From: Chloroflexota bacterium
GTDB lineage: Bacteria > Chloroflexota > Dehalococcoidia > Dehalococcoidales > RBG-16-60-22
Direction of reading: 5' to 3'
Assembly: GCA_016190695.1 (NCBI GenBank)
Contig: JACPQC010000009.1
Location: 1-53,175 of the forward strand
DNA: 53,175 nucleotides
Both the position numbers and the translations under genes were made by a program. A model generated the notes under the pieces. It did not search any database. It had not been told where the DNA came from and saw only the letters and a program-made list of their open reading frames with translations. Shown here piece after piece: positions 32,836 to 42,402 of this stretch. How positions within the stretch are numbered: position 1 is the first letter of the stretch; every line of letters starts with the position of its first letter.

Positions 32836-33384
32836 CTACGAACCTCCTGACTTGACCGGCCTGCGGCTCACCTGGCGCAGGAACAACCGCAGCGATGCGA
32901 TCGCAGGCTGGTAACCCTCATTCTCTTTGGGAAAGGCCTGCTCCATCTTGTCCAGGATGGGCAGGATACATTCGTGGAGCAGGGGCATCACAAACTCTTC
33001 ATCCCGGGACACGCACAGGAATCTCAGCATCACGCAAAGATGGTCAGCTAGTTCCTGGCCGATGGAGAACTGGTGCTCCTGGTATGCCTCTTCCAGCCTG
33101 ACCAGGAAGGCGCTCCTCTTGGGGGTCTCGCCGAAAAGATGGTGGCCGAAGTAGAGGGTAGTGGCCGGGGTGACGTCAAAGGTCTGGGTATAAAGCTCCT
33201 CAAGGTTGGCCTGTTGCTGTGTTGCCGCGAACGAAGCGAACCGCCGCATCCGTTCCGCCGCCCCGCCATCGTAGTTTTCCAGCAGCCGGGCGCAGCTATC
33301 GGCATCCTGGACCAGCGAGGCCCGGGGATAGTCCAGGACACTGGCGAATAGCTGGCATATCTCTTTGATTTCTTCGGTAAACAT
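32836..33384 (-). CDS. narJ: Nitrate reductase assembly chaperone NarJ
   Basis: A 182-residue TorD/NarJ-type all-helical chaperone that holds NarG apoenzyme for molybdenum-cofactor insertion. Recognisable: LYTQTFDVTPATTLYFGHHLFGE, the usual NarJ core with Y-x-x-x-F-D-x-x-P. It is not part of the final enzyme. It overlaps narH by TAATG and is followed by narI, keeping the canonical G-H-J-I order. Confidence 0.92.
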   Translation of the reverse strand: MFTEEIKEICQLFASVLDYPRASLVQDADSCARLLENYDGGAAERMRRFASFAATQQQANLEELYTQTFDVTPATTLYFGHHLFGETPKRSAFLVRLEEAYQEHQFSIGQELADHLCVMLRFLCVSRDEEFVMPLLHECILPILDKMEQAFPKENEGYQPAIASLRLFLRQVSRRPVKSGGS

Positions 33385-34871
33385 TACGGTCCTCGCCTCG
33401 GTGGTGCGGTCAGCCCGAAGCCGGTCTGGCCACGGTGCTTCAGCGGCTCCACCACTTCCTGTACCGCCTGCTCTCGCCGGTACGGCGGCAGCACGAAGCG
33501 GTCCTCAAAGCGAGGTATGGAGATGAGGCGCGCTATCTGCCTGGCCTGCTCGGCGGTGCATCCGGCCTTGCCCAGTATTTCCTCCGCCGGTGCGGAGCCG
33601 TTGCTGCCCACGGTGATGGCCCGGTGATAGTTGCGGATGGCCCAGAGCTTGCCCAGCACGTTCCTGATAGTGGCCTCGTTGCCGGCGGCGAAGAGGCTCG
33701 CCAGGTATTTCACCGGGGCGCGGGAGGCCTGGACGCAGTCCTCGAACTCGGCAGCCAGGTCGTACTTGCCGTCCTTCATCGAGGCCGTCATCGGCGACAG
33801 CGGCGGCACATAGAACAGCATGGGCAGGGTGCGGAACTCGGGGTGCAAAGGCAGGGCCAGCTCCCACTCCTTGACGAAGCGGTAGATGGGCGATCTCTGC
33901 GCCGCGGCGATCCATTCCTCGGTGATGCCGTTCTGTTTGGCGGCGGCAATGACGGCGGGGTCCTTCGGGTCGAGGATGAGGCTGCGCTGGGCCGCCACCA
34001 GATCGGCCTCCGGCGCTGTGGCCACCTCTTCGATGCGGTCGGCGTCATAGAGCAGCACGCCGATGTACCTTATCCTGCCGGCGCAGGAGTGGAAACAGCC
34101 CGGGGCCTGCCCCGTCTCGACGCGGGGGTAGCACAGTATGCACTTCTCGGACTTGCCCGTCTTCCAGTTGTAATAGGCCTTCTTATAGGGACAGCCGCTG
34201 ACGCAGAAGCGCCAGCCCCGGCATTTCTCCTGGCTTATCAGCACGATGCCGTCCTCGCCGCGCTTGTAGATAGCGCCGCTGGGACAGACGCCCAGGCAGC
34301 CCGGGTTCAGGCAGTGGTTGCAGATGCGGGGGACATAGAAGAAGACCATCTGCTCGATGCGGAACAACCACTCCCGCTCCTGGTCGCTCAGGCTGTTCAG
34401 GTTGATGTCGTTGCGGGCATACACCGATGAGCCGCTCATGTCATCGTCCCAGTTGGGGCCGGCCTCGATGTCCATGTACTGTCCGCTGACCATCGAGACG
34501 GGCCTGGCGGTGGGCTGGTCATCGCCGGGGGCGGCGTTGAACAGGTGGTCATAGCGGTAGGTGAACGGTTCGTAGTAGTCATCCATGCTGGGCAGGTAGG
34601 GGTTATAGAACATGCTGGTGAGTATGCCCAGCCTCCGGCCCACCCTGGGCTTCAGGTTCTTCCCTTTAAGCTCCCAGCCGCCGTGGTATTTCTCCTGGTC
34701 CTCCCACAGGGTGGGGTAGCCGGTGCCCGGTTTGGTCTCCACATTGTTCCACCACATGTACTCGGTGCCCTCGCGGGAGGTCCACAGGTTCTTGCAGGCG
34801 ATGCTGCAGGTATGGCAGCCGATGCACTTGTCCAGGTGGAAAACGGTGGAGAGTTGCGCTCTTACGTCCAT
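33384..34871 (-). CDS. narH: Respiratory nitrate reductase beta subunit
   Basis: A 495-residue iron-sulfur subunit carrying electrons from NarI to NarG. The first Cys group is C16, C19, C22 and C26 (CIGCHTCSIACKN). The middle groups are CNHCLNPGCLGVCPSGA and CRGWRFCVSGCP, where Trp in place of Cys marks the [3Fe-4S] FS4 cluster, and then SEKCILCYPRVE. All are as in E. coli NarH. The frame opens further upstream, but the start at 34871 (MDVRAQLSTVFHLD) is the family start, 16 nt after narG. Confidence 0.95.
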   Translation of the reverse strand: MDVRAQLSTVFHLDKCIGCHTCSIACKNLWTSREGTEYMWWNNVETKPGTGYPTLWEDQEKYHGGWELKGKNLKPRVGRRLGILTSMFYNPYLPSMDDYYEPFTYRYDHLFNAAPGDDQPTARPVSMVSGQYMDIEAGPNWDDDMSGSSVYARNDINLNSLSDQEREWLFRIEQMVFFYVPRICNHCLNPGCLGVCPSGAIYKRGEDGIVLISQEKCRGWRFCVSGCPYKKAYYNWKTGKSEKCILCYPRVETGQAPGCFHSCAGRIRYIGVLLYDADRIEEVATAPEADLVAAQRSLILDPKDPAVIAAAKQNGITEEWIAAAQRSPIYRFVKEWELALPLHPEFRTLPMLFYVPPLSPMTASMKDGKYDLAAEFEDCVQASRAPVKYLASLFAAGNEATIRNVLGKLWAIRNYHRAITVGSNGSAPAEEILGKAGCTAEQARQIARLISIPRFEDRFVLPPYRREQAVQEVVEPLKHRGQTGFGLTAPPRRGP

Positions 34872-34887
34872 TTTTCTTGTCCTCTCT

Positions 34888-37800
34888 CTACCAGGCCGGT
34901 TTTCCTTCGAGTTTCCGGACCATGATATAGGTGTCACGGTTTATCCCTGTAGGTCCCCAGTAGTTGAAATGATAGGTGAACTGCCCGTAGCCGCCGGCCA
35001 TGAGGACGGGCTTCAGCCGCACCCGTGTCAGGCTGTTATGGCCGCCGGCCCGCCGGTTGCCCCGCAGTGGCGACTTGGGCACGGAGATGGTCCTCTCCGG
35101 CGAGTGGTACAGCAGGCAGGTGCCTTTGGGAATCCTGGCGCTGATCACGGCGCGGGTGACCACTACCCCGTGGTCGTTGTAGACCTCCACCCAGTCGTTG
35201 TCCTTTACGCCGATGGCGCTGGCGTCCGCCTCGCTCATCCAGAACGGCTCTATACCGCGCGACAGGGTGAGCATGTGATGGTTGTCCGAATAAGTAGAGT
35301 GGATGTGCCACTTGCCGTGCGGGGTGAGGTAATTGAGCCTGATGCTGCGGCCGTCGTTGTGTGACCGTTTCAGGTCTCCGAAGACCTCGGGGCTGGGGTT
35401 GAGCTTGTAGGTGGGCAGGTTCTCCCCGAAGGCCAGGTACAGCTCGTGGTCATGGTAGAACTGCTGGCGTCCGGTGAGCGTGCGCCAGGGTATCAGCCTT
35501 TCGGTATTGATGCAGAACGGAGAGTAGGTGCGGCCGCCGTTGATGAGGCCCGACCAGCACGGGCTGGTGAGCAGGCGCGCCGGCTGCTGCTGGATGTCCA
35601 TAAAGGTGGACCCGACCGAGCGCTCTTTCTCGGCCAGGTCTGCCAGCGGCAGTCCCACCCTCTTTTCATGCTCCTGGAAGGCGCGGTAGGCCACTTCCCC
35701 GTTGACCTCCGGCGCCAGGTACAGGATAACGTTAGCCGCTTCCTTGGGCTGGTACAGCGACGGGTAAGTGCTGCCGTTCCACTGCTGGGTGGGGTGGGTC
35801 TGCAGCATCCGGTCATAGAAGTCCTGGATGCCCCACCTCACCCCGTGAGCGCCAATGCCGTTCTGCCGCGCCATTGGCCCAAACGAGATGAAGCGCTGGT
35901 ACAGGTTGGCGTAGTCGCGCTGCACCACCCTGATGTGGGGCATGGTCTTGCCAGGTATGGCCTCGCATTCCCCCTTCTTCCAGTCCTTGATGTGGGGCTG
36001 GGCTATCTCGTCAGCGGTATCGTGCTGAAGGGGGGTGCAGACCACCTCTTTGACCGGCTCGGGGAAGTGCGTCCTGGCCACCTCGCTCACTTTCTGGGCC
36101 AGGGAGCGGAAGATTTCCCAGTCGCTCTTTGACTCCCAGCAGGGAGTTACCGCGGCGGACAGGGGATGGATATAGGTGTGCAGGTCGGTGGTGTTGAGGT
36201 CGTCCTTCTCATACCAGGTGGCGGCGGGCAGCACCAGGTCCGAGTACAGGGCGCTGGTGTCCATGCGGAAGTTGATATCCACCATCAGGTCTATCTTGCC
36301 CGCCGGGGCGTTATCGCGCCACTTGACCTCGGTTACCGCCCCCTTGGCCGCCTCATCGGAATCGGCGTTGGAATGTGTACCCAGGAAGTGACGGAGGAAA
36401 TACTCGTGACCCTTGGCGCTTGACATAAGGGCGTTACCTCGCCAGATGAACCACAGCCGCGGCCAGTTCTCCGGCGAGTCGGGGTCGTCCACGGAAAACT
36501 GGAGCTGGCCTGATTTTAGCTGGGCGACCACCCAGTTGACGATGTCCTCGTCGCTCTTGGCCCCGGCCTTCCTGGCATCCTCCACCAGGGCGATGGGGTT
36601 GCGGTTGAACTGGGGATAGAAGGGCAGCCAGCCCATGCGCACTGCCCTGGCCTGCACATCCATGGTGTGGCCTTTGGCCAGGTCATTGTCGCCGGGCACG
36701 GTGTGATAATCGGTGAACTTGCCTTCGTAGCGCCACTGGTCAGTGTGGACATAATAAAAGGAAGGCCCGTTCTGGAGCCGCGGCGGACCGCCCCAGTCAT
36801 TGGCAAAGGCGATGGTAGACCAGGGAGCTACGGCAGCCAGCTTCTCCTGGCCGACATAATGGGCCAAGCCGCCGCCGTTGCGCCCGATGCAGCCGGTGAG
36901 CATCAGGGCGGTGATGGCGGAGCGGTAGATAAGGTTGTTGTGGTACCAGTGGTTGATGCCGGCGCCGATGATGACGGTGCACTTGCCCCCGGTCTTCTCG
37001 GCGGTATCGGCGAACTCGCGGGCGAACTGGATGACCGTATCCCGGCTGATGCCGGTGTATTTCTCCTGCCAGGCGGGGGTGTAGGTGGCCTCATCGTCAT
37101 AGCTGGCGGGATAGTCACCGGCCAGGCCGCGGGGCACGCCGAACCGGGCAATGAGCAGGTCGAACACGGTGGTCACCGGGACGCGGCCCTGCCTGGTCTC
37201 GATATAGCGCAAGGGCACGCCGCGCCGGGAGACCGCCTGGCCGTCGAAACTGATGAAGTCAACCTGGGCTACCTCGTCGGCGCTATCGATGAAGGACAGC
37301 ACCGGGTCAAGTTCGGCACCGTCCACCTCGTCCTTCATCTCTATATTCCACTTGCCGGTGTCCTTCTTGGCCCAGCGCGCACCGATTGCGCCCCGGGGCA
37401 TCCTGGGTCCGCCTGATTTCCGGTCAAAGACCAGGAACTTCCAGTCGCCGTTCTCGGAGTCCTGGTAGCGGGAAACGGTGTTGGCCCGGACGAAGCGCCC
37501 GGCGCGGTAGCCGTCCCCGGTCTTCTCCAGCGTCACCAGCAGTGGGGAGTCAGTGTATTTCTTTATATAATCAACGAAGTAAGGCACCTGGCGGTCGACG
37601 TAGAACTCCTTGAGGATGACGTGGTTGGCCGCCATCCACAGGGCGCCGTCCTGGCCGGGGTTGACCGGTATCCAGGAATTGGCGTACTTGGTCACCTGGC
37701 TGAAGTCCGGGGAGAGGACGGTGAACTTGGCGCCCTGGTAACGGGTCTCCGAGATGAAATGGACGTCAGGGGTGCGGGTCATGCTCAGGTTAGCGCCCAT

Positions 37801-38505
37801 GCTCACGATGTACTTGGAGTGGTACCAGTCCGCGCTCTCCTGGACGTCTGTCTGCTCGCCCCATATCTCCGGTGAGGCGGGGGGCAGGTCGCTGTACCAG
37901 TCATAGAAGCTGAGGTTGACCCCGCCGAAGAGCTGCAACAGCCGGGAACCGCCGGCATAGCTCAGGTAGGACATGGCCGGGATGGGGGAGAAGCCGTTGA
38001 CGCGGTCGGGGCCGTACTTCTTGGCGGTGTAGATCATGGAGGCGGAGGCTATCTCCAGGGCTTCGTCCCAGGTGGTGCGGCGGAAGCCGCCTTTGCCGCG
38101 GGCCTGCTGGTAGCTGGCGCGGGCGGCGCTGTCCTCGACTATCGAGGCCCAGGCGTCGACGGGGTCGGCGTGCTGCTTGCGGGCGGCCCGCCACAGGTCG
38201 GCCAGCACCCCGCGGAGGTAAGGGTACTTGACGCGGATGGGGCTGTAGACATACCAGGAAGCAGATATGCCGCGCTGGCAGCCCCTGGGCTCGTAAGGGG
38301 GGATGTCCTTATCGAAGTCGGGGTAGTCCGTCGCCTGCATCTCCCAGGTGACCACGCCGTTCTTGACATAGACCATCCAGGAGCAGCTTCCGGTGCAGTT
38401 GACGCCGTGGGTGCTGCGGACGACCTTGTCATGCTGCCAGCGGTTGCGGTAGAAGTCTTCCCAGCGGCGCTGCCCCGGGCTGACGATGTCCTGAATCCAG
38501 CTCAT
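34888..38505 (-). CDS. narG: Respiratory nitrate reductase alpha (catalytic) subunit
   Basis: A 1205-residue molybdo-bis-MGD enzyme reducing nitrate to nitrite. FS0 ligands H33, C37, C41 and C76 ([16 protein letters not shown]) and the molybdenum Asp206 in [14 protein letters not shown] match E. coli H49, C53, C57, C92 and D222. The overall sequence tracks E. coli NarG closely, with no twin-arginine signal, so the active site faces the cytosol. Nitrite oxidoreductases of the cytosolic type are close relatives, so nitrite oxidation cannot be excluded from sequence alone, but narJ, narI and NarK neighbours favour nitrate respiration. It overlaps narC by 4 nt. Confidence 0.95.
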   Translation of the reverse strand: MSWIQDIVSPGQRRWEDFYRNRWQHDKVVRSTHGVNCTGSCSWMVYVKNGVVTWEMQATDYPDFDKDIPPYEPRGCQRGISASWYVYSPIRVKYPYLRGVLADLWRAARKQHADPVDAWASIVEDSAARASYQQARGKGGFRRTTWDEALEIASASMIYTAKKYGPDRVNGFSPIPAMSYLSYAGGSRLLQLFGGVNLSFYDWYSDLPPASPEIWGEQTDVQESADWYHSKYIVSMGANLSMTRTPDVHFISETRYQGAKFTVLSPDFSQVTKYANSWIPVNPGQDGALWMAANHVILKEFYVDRQVPYFVDYIKKYTDSPLLVTLEKTGDGYRAGRFVRANTVSRYQDSENGDWKFLVFDRKSGGPRMPRGAIGARWAKKDTGKWNIEMKDEVDGAELDPVLSFIDSADEVAQVDFISFDGQAVSRRGVPLRYIETRQGRVPVTTVFDLLIARFGVPRGLAGDYPASYDDEATYTPAWQEKYTGISRDTVIQFAREFADTAEKTGGKCTVIIGAGINHWYHNNLIYRSAITALMLTGCIGRNGGGLAHYVGQEKLAAVAPWSTIAFANDWGGPPRLQNGPSFYYVHTDQWRYEGKFTDYHTVPGDNDLAKGHTMDVQARAVRMGWLPFYPQFNRNPIALVEDARKAGAKSDEDIVNWVVAQLKSGQLQFSVDDPDSPENWPRLWFIWRGNALMSSAKGHEYFLRHFLGTHSNADSDEAAKGAVTEVKWRDNAPAGKIDLMVDINFRMDTSALYSDLVLPAATWYEKDDLNTTDLHTYIHPLSAAVTPCWESKSDWEIFRSLAQKVSEVARTHFPEPVKEVVCTPLQHDTADEIAQPHIKDWKKGECEAIPGKTMPHIRVVQRDYANLYQRFISFGPMARQNGIGAHGVRWGIQDFYDRMLQTHPTQQWNGSTYPSLYQPKEAANVILYLAPEVNGEVAYRAFQEHEKRVGLPLADLAEKERSVGSTFMDIQQQPARLLTSPCWSGLINGGRTYSPFCINTERLIPWRTLTGRQQFYHDHELYLAFGENLPTYKLNPSPEVFGDLKRSHNDGRSIRLNYLTPHGKWHIHSTYSDNHHMLTLSRGIEPFWMSEADASAIGVKDNDWVEVYNDHGVVVTRAVISARIPKGTCLLYHSPERTISVPKSPLRGNRRAGGHNSLTRVRLKPVLMAGGYGQFTYHFNYWGPTGINRDTYIMVRKLEGKPAW

Positions 38506-39380
38506 CTAGAGCCTCCTTTGACCAGGGACTGGCGAACGCCGGTAAGCCGCCGCCGCCAGGCAAACTGCATAATACCCAGAATAGCCATAAAACCAACTGC
38601 GCTTATCACGATGAACGGGGCGCTCGAGTTGCCGCCGGCGCGCTGCTGGCTGCTCTCCTTGAGGAAGGCGACCAGGTGCGCCACCTCGTCGTCGGTCAGT
38701 TGCTGCTGCCCGTATATTGCTTTCATGATGGGGAAGGGCGTGCCCTTGATGATAGAGGTCAGTGCCGGCTCGCCCAGCCTGGAATAGCTGTCGCTCAGGT
38801 CCCGGGCCATGGTGCCTCCGCCCAGCGCGCCGATGCCGCTGGCGTTGTGGCAACTGGCGCAGGCGGCGCCGCTATTGCTGAACTGTGCCCGGCCGGTAAA
38901 CAGGTCGCGGCCCCAAGCGGCATCGCCTTCGCCGGGGGGCGCGGTCTCTTCCGCCGGGGCTTTTTCAGATGGGGCGTTACCACTGCCATCGAGGTAGGCC
39001 AGCACCTGTTCGGCCTGTGCCGGGGTGAGGCCCATGTTGGGCATCGGCATGCCGTATTCCTTGACCATCTGTGCCGCCAGCGGGTCATTTTCGGCGATCA
39101 GCCTGTCCGGTGTGGAGATAAACCGTATCAGCCAGCCGCGGTCGCGCTTGTCAAGAATGCCTTTGAGGTCCGGGCCAACGGTGCGACCGCCGCCCACAGT
39201 ATGGCAACTCGCACATCTCGTCTCGAAGAGGTTTCTTCCATCATCTGCCGGGGCGGCCTGGGCCGGGGCTGATACCAGAGCGGCGTACAGGACCGGGAAA
39301 GCACTGAAAAAAGCAAAAATGGAGACCAGCGCTACGAGACGGCCCCTGCCTAACCGTAACGGTCCTGGCATAAAAGACAT
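38502..39380 (-). CDS. narC: Membrane-anchored diheme cytochrome c (NarC-like)
   Basis: 292 residues. An N-terminal signal or anchor helix (residues ~14-40) is followed by two cytochrome-c domains with heme motifs C56-ASC-H60 ([10 protein letters not shown]) and C174-ASC-H178 ([10 protein letters not shown]), separated by a Pro/Ala/Glu-rich linker (~135-155). A C-terminal transmembrane helix (255-275) ends in basic residues. Its position as first gene before narG, with 4-nt overlap, mirrors the diheme NarC of Thermus nar operons, which assists NarGHI assembly and electron flow. Here both hemes would face outside. Methionines (M111, M113, M116) are candidate axial ligands for heme 1. Confidence 0.85.
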   Translation of the reverse strand: MSFMPGPLRLGRGRLVALVSIFAFFSAFPVLYAALVSAPAQAAPADDGRNLFETRCASCHTVGGGRTVGPDLKGILDKRDRGWLIRFISTPDRLIAENDPLAAQMVKEYGMPMPNMGLTPAQAEQVLAYLDGSGNAPSEKAPAEETAPPGEGDAAWGRDLFTGRAQFSNSGAACASCHNASGIGALGGGTMARDLSDSYSRLGEPALTSIIKGTPFPIMKAIYGQQQLTDDEVAHLVAFLKESSQQRAGGNSSAPFIVISAVGFMAILGIMQFAWRRRLTGVRQSLVKGGSR

Positions 39381-39427
39381 AAATCCTGATACCTCCTCAC
39401 GCCCTTATTGACTATCCAAAAACTAAT

Positions 39428-39433
39428 TGTATA
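39428..39433 (-). promoter_or_regulatory. Candidate -10 of the nar operon
   Basis: TATACA on the minus strand, about 30 nt downstream of the Crp/Fnr box. It places the transcription start near 39421 and the box centre at about -40. Confidence 0.45.
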
Positions 39434-39453
39434 GTAACCAGGATTATTTATTT

Positions 39454-39467
39454 ATGATTTAGATCAT
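39454..39467 (-). promoter_or_regulatory. Crp/Fnr-family binding site for the nar operon
   Basis: ATGATCTAAATCAT on the minus strand: TGAT-N4-ATCA core, as in FNR/DNR/NNR boxes (TTGAT-N4-ATCAA) with both outermost bases different. Its centre, 39460/61, is ~80 nt before the narC start. No regulator gene is seen in the window. Confidence 0.6.
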
Positions 39468-39644
39468 ACGACTTTGCCATCGTATAGCTGGGTGGTAGCG
39501 ATTATAGCACAGCCTTGAAGGAATAGATATAGTGAAAATCGATTAATAACGTGAGCAAAATGATTATTATTATGAGCAAAACATACAAATGAGGTAAGTC
39601 GGCAGAAATGTCACATTTTTTTAAGTTTCTGCGGACAGCATTTT

Positions 39645-39674
39645 ATGACTTCTTAACCGCCGGATTCCTATAAT
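39645..39674 (+). promoter_or_regulatory. Predicted glgC promoter
   Basis: ATGACT (39645-39650), 18 nt, perfect TATAAT (39669-39674). The region 39475-39640 between the divergent promoters is AT-rich, with no gene. Confidence 0.45.
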
Positions 39675-39746
39675 AGCAAAAGCGCGCTGTTTTCAGAGAC
39701 GGCGAATTCGGGATCAGGGGCAAGTAATAAAATCGGAGGTGGGAGA

Positions 39747-41009
39747 ATGGAGAAAGTGCCGGCTATGATCCTTGCGGGAGGGCGGGGTAAGCGGATGGGC
39801 GTTCTATGCCAGGAAAGACCAAAACCGGCCTTGCCTTTCGCCGGACGCTTTCGGGTGATAGATTTCAGCCTGAGCAACTGCATTCACTCCGGCCTGGGGC
39901 CTGTTTCCGTTCTGGTGGACTATCAGCGTTCCAGTATGGTCAATTACCTTCAGCGCTGGAGTTTGGCCAATGGCGGTGACGGCGGCTTCAAAGTGCTTGA
40001 GCCTGGGGATGGCTGCTACCTGGGCACCGCCGATGCAGTGTACCAGAACCTGGCCTGGCTGCAAGCTGTGGATGCAGGGGAGGTGATAATAGCCGCTGCT
40101 GACCATGTCTACAAGATGGACTACCGGAAGATGCTCGAGTTTCACCGCCGGTCCGGCGCTGATGCGACTGTTGCCGTTATTTCCGTGCCTATTGAACAGG
40201 CCCACCGCTTCGGCATAGTCAATGCAGGCGCGGACGGGAGGATAACCGGCTTCCAGGAAAAACCTTTTCTGCCCCGGAGCAACCTTGTCTCGATGGGCAT
40301 TTACATATTTGACAGACGGGTGCTGGCCCAGCGCCTGGTCGAAGATGCTGCGCAGCCGGACTCGCCCCATGATTTCGGCCATGCCATCATCCCGGCAATG
40401 GTGGGCCGTGACCGGCTCTTCGCCTACCAGTTCGACGGCTACTGGCGGGATGTGGGCAATGCCGAAGCCTATTATACCGCCCAGATGGACCTGCTATCGC
40501 CGCAGCCGGCGTTCAGCATGAACGGGTCATGGTCGGTGCTCGCCTGCGACCAGGAGATTGCCCCGGTGCGAAAGTCTCAACAGGCGCAGATAAAGAACAG
40601 CATTATCAGCCCGGGATGCGTGATCAAGGGCACGGTAGAGAACTCGGTGCTGTCTCCGGGCGTCTGGGTGGAAGAAAAGGCGGTGGTGCGGGACTCGGTG
40701 GTCATGTCCAATACCTTCATCGGTTATCATAGCCTGGTCGACCATTGCATCCTGGATGAGAGCGCCAATCTGGGCGGCTTTTGCTACGTCGGCTTCGGTG
40801 TTGCAAAGAGTCACAACAACGGCCACCGCGGCGTGACTGTGGTGGGAAAGTCGGTTACTGTGCCGTCACACACGGCTATCGGCCGCGAGTGCATTATACC
40901 GCCCCATGCCGGGCCGGGAGACTTTCTCAGCAATGTGATCGAGAGCGGCAGCGCATCCTCCGCAGCTATGAGCCGGGCTAATCTGGTGGCCGGCGCCGGC
41001 GAGGCGTAG
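39747..41009 (+). CDS. glgC: Glucose-1-phosphate adenylyltransferase
   Basis: Makes ADP-glucose for glycogen. 420 residues: an N-terminal nucleotidyltransferase domain (ILAGGRGKRMGVLCQERPKP, then FRVIDFSLSNCIHSG) and a C-terminal left-handed beta-helix with hexapeptide repeats (SIISPGCVIKG, SVLSPGVWVEE). The G-G-x-G-x-R-M loop and the effector-binding Arg/Lys pattern of GlgC are present. The final ~20 residues are diverged. GGAGGTGGGAG precedes the ATG. It heads a run with transaldolase, PRC and a disulfide oxidoreductase gene; glgA is not present. Confidence 0.9.
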   Translation: MEKVPAMILAGGRGKRMGVLCQERPKPALPFAGRFRVIDFSLSNCIHSGLGPVSVLVDYQRSSMVNYLQRWSLANGGDGGFKVLEPGDGCYLGTADAVYQNLAWLQAVDAGEVIIAAADHVYKMDYRKMLEFHRRSGADATVAVISVPIEQAHRFGIVNAGADGRITGFQEKPFLPRSNLVSMGIYIFDRRVLAQRLVEDAAQPDSPHDFGHAIIPAMVGRDRLFAYQFDGYWRDVGNAEAYYTAQMDLLSPQPAFSMNGSWSVLACDQEIAPVRKSQQAQIKNSIISPGCVIKGTVENSVLSPGVWVEEKAVVRDSVVMSNTFIGYHSLVDHCILDESANLGGFCYVGFGVAKSHNNGHRGVTVVGKSVTVPSHTAIGRECIIPPHAGPGDFLSNVIESGSASSAAMSRANLVAGAGEA

Positions 41010-41035
41010 TCATGCGGCAGGGGCGAGGTAAAGTT

Positions 41036-42139
41036 ATGGAATGCCCGAACCTGAAAGAGGTGCGTCGCCTGGGGCAATCTGTCTGGCTGGACTTTATCAG
41101 CCGGGAACTGGTAGCCAGCGGCCGGCTCAAAGGGCTTGTTGGCCGGGGACTGGCCGGGATGACCAGTAATCCCACCATTTTCCACAAGTCCATCAGCCAG
41201 GGCGCCGCCTACGACGAATCGCTCCGGTCGGTGCTGAGGGAGGCCGCCGGCATAGATACCAAGGCCCTTTACGACCGGCTTATCGTCCAGGACATCCAGA
41301 TGGCGGCTGATGCGCTGCGCCCGGTCTATGATGCTACCGGCGGTGCAGACGGCCTGGTCAGCCTGGAGCCACCGGCCCAGATGGCCTACGACACCGGGGC
41401 CACCATGGCCGAGGTCCGCCGCCTCTGGAGGCTGGTCAGCCGGCCCAATGTCATGATAAAGGTGCCGGCCACTCCCCAGGGCATCCCGGTCATAGAGGCG
41501 CTGCTGGGCGAGGGCATAAACATCAATATCACCCTGATGTTCTCCATGAAGCATTACGAGGCGGTATCACACGCCTATATGCGGGGCATAGCGCGGCATG
41601 AGCGGCCTGAAAAGGTGGTCTCGGTGGCGTCCTTCTTCGTGAGCCGGGTGGATACCTATGTGGACCGGGAGCTGGAGCGAATAGGCACGGAGAAGGCGCT
41701 TTCACTGCGGGGCAAGGCAGCCATAGCCAACTCCAAGCTGGTCTACCAACGCTTCCGCGATATCTTCTCCGGGGAGGAGTTCGCCGCCCAGCGGGGGCGC
41801 GGAGCGCGTGTCCAGCGCGTCCTCTGGGGCAGCACCAGCGCCAAGAACCCGGTTTATCCCGATACCATGTACGTGGATGAGTTGATCGGGCCGGACACGG
41901 TGAACACCATGCCTCTGGAGACACTGGAGGCCTTCTGCGACCACGGCAGGGTGGGGCTGAGCCTGGAGACCGGGCTGGATGAAGCGTCACGGACTCTGGC
42001 GGAGATAAGAGAGCTTGGCGTAGACTTCGACGGCATCACCGAGCAGCTACAGGTCGATGGCGTGAAGGCCTTCGCCGACTCACTCGAAGAACTGATGAAG
42101 GTGCTGGAAGAAAAGCGGCGCCAGGTGCCGGTAAGCTGA
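41036..42139 (+). CDS. tal: Transaldolase
   Basis: Pentose-phosphate pathway enzyme transferring a dihydroxyacetone unit, 367 residues in the long form known from actinobacteria and cyanobacteria. Motifs: SVWLDFISRELVASG and GMTSNPTIFHKSI at the N-terminus, and the Schiff-base Lys in NVMIKVPATPQG, followed by GINININITLMFS-like sequence. Not fused to glucose-6-P isomerase. I start at 41036 (MECPNLKEV), with GAGGTAAAG in front; the frame opens at 41012, 2 nt after glgC, so coupling with glgC is likely. Confidence 0.92.
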   Translation: MECPNLKEVRRLGQSVWLDFISRELVASGRLKGLVGRGLAGMTSNPTIFHKSISQGAAYDESLRSVLREAAGIDTKALYDRLIVQDIQMAADALRPVYDATGGADGLVSLEPPAQMAYDTGATMAEVRRLWRLVSRPNVMIKVPATPQGIPVIEALLGEGININITLMFSMKHYEAVSHAYMRGIARHERPEKVVSVASFFVSRVDTYVDRELERIGTEKALSLRGKAAIANSKLVYQRFRDIFSGEEFAAQRGRGARVQRVLWGSTSAKNPVYPDTMYVDELIGPDTVNTMPLETLEAFCDHGRVGLSLETGLDEASRTLAEIRELGVDFDGITEQLQVDGVKAFADSLEELMKVLEEKRRQVPVS

Positions 42140-42153
42140 CTTTCGAGGGGAAA

Positions 42154-42360
42154 ATGGAGATAGAATACGGCGCACAGGTAGTGGACCGGGATGGTAAAGT
42201 GCTCGGCACTGTAGATTATATAATGCGCGATACCTGGAGCGGGGGGATAAGCAAGTTCAAGGTCAGCACGGACCTTGTCGAGACAGACCTCTTCTACACG
42301 CCTGATGACGTTTCTGAAGCTACGCCTGCACGGATCAAACTGAAAACGGCTGTCAAGTAA
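42154..42360 (+). CDS. Small PRC-barrel-like protein
   Basis: 68 residues reading as a single beta-barrel: IEYGAQVVDRDGKVLGTVDY is the PRC-barrel opening (V-x-D-x-D-G-x-x-L-G), then SKFKVSTDL and ETDLFYTPDDVSEA. PRC-barrel proteins bind partner proteins or RNA in ribosome assembly and photosynthetic complexes. The role here is unknown. It lies 14 nt after tal and 42 nt before the next gene, so it is operon-internal. Confidence 0.75.
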   Translation: MEIEYGAQVVDRDGKVLGTVDYIMRDTWSGGISKFKVSTDLVETDLFYTPDDVSEATPARIKLKTAVK

Positions 42361-42402
42361 GAGGCGTGGGAAAATCTCGTAAAAACCTTGGAGAAAGTTT
42401 TT

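Noticed and set aside
33435-34430. 331-codon plus-strand frame opposite narH
   Set aside because: Antisense shadow; narH has full family conservation on the minus strand.
34888-38505. Assignment of narG as a nitrite oxidoreductase
   Set aside because: Cytosolic NXR and NarG cannot be separated by eye; narJ/narI/narK context and close match to E. coli NarG favour nitrate reduction.
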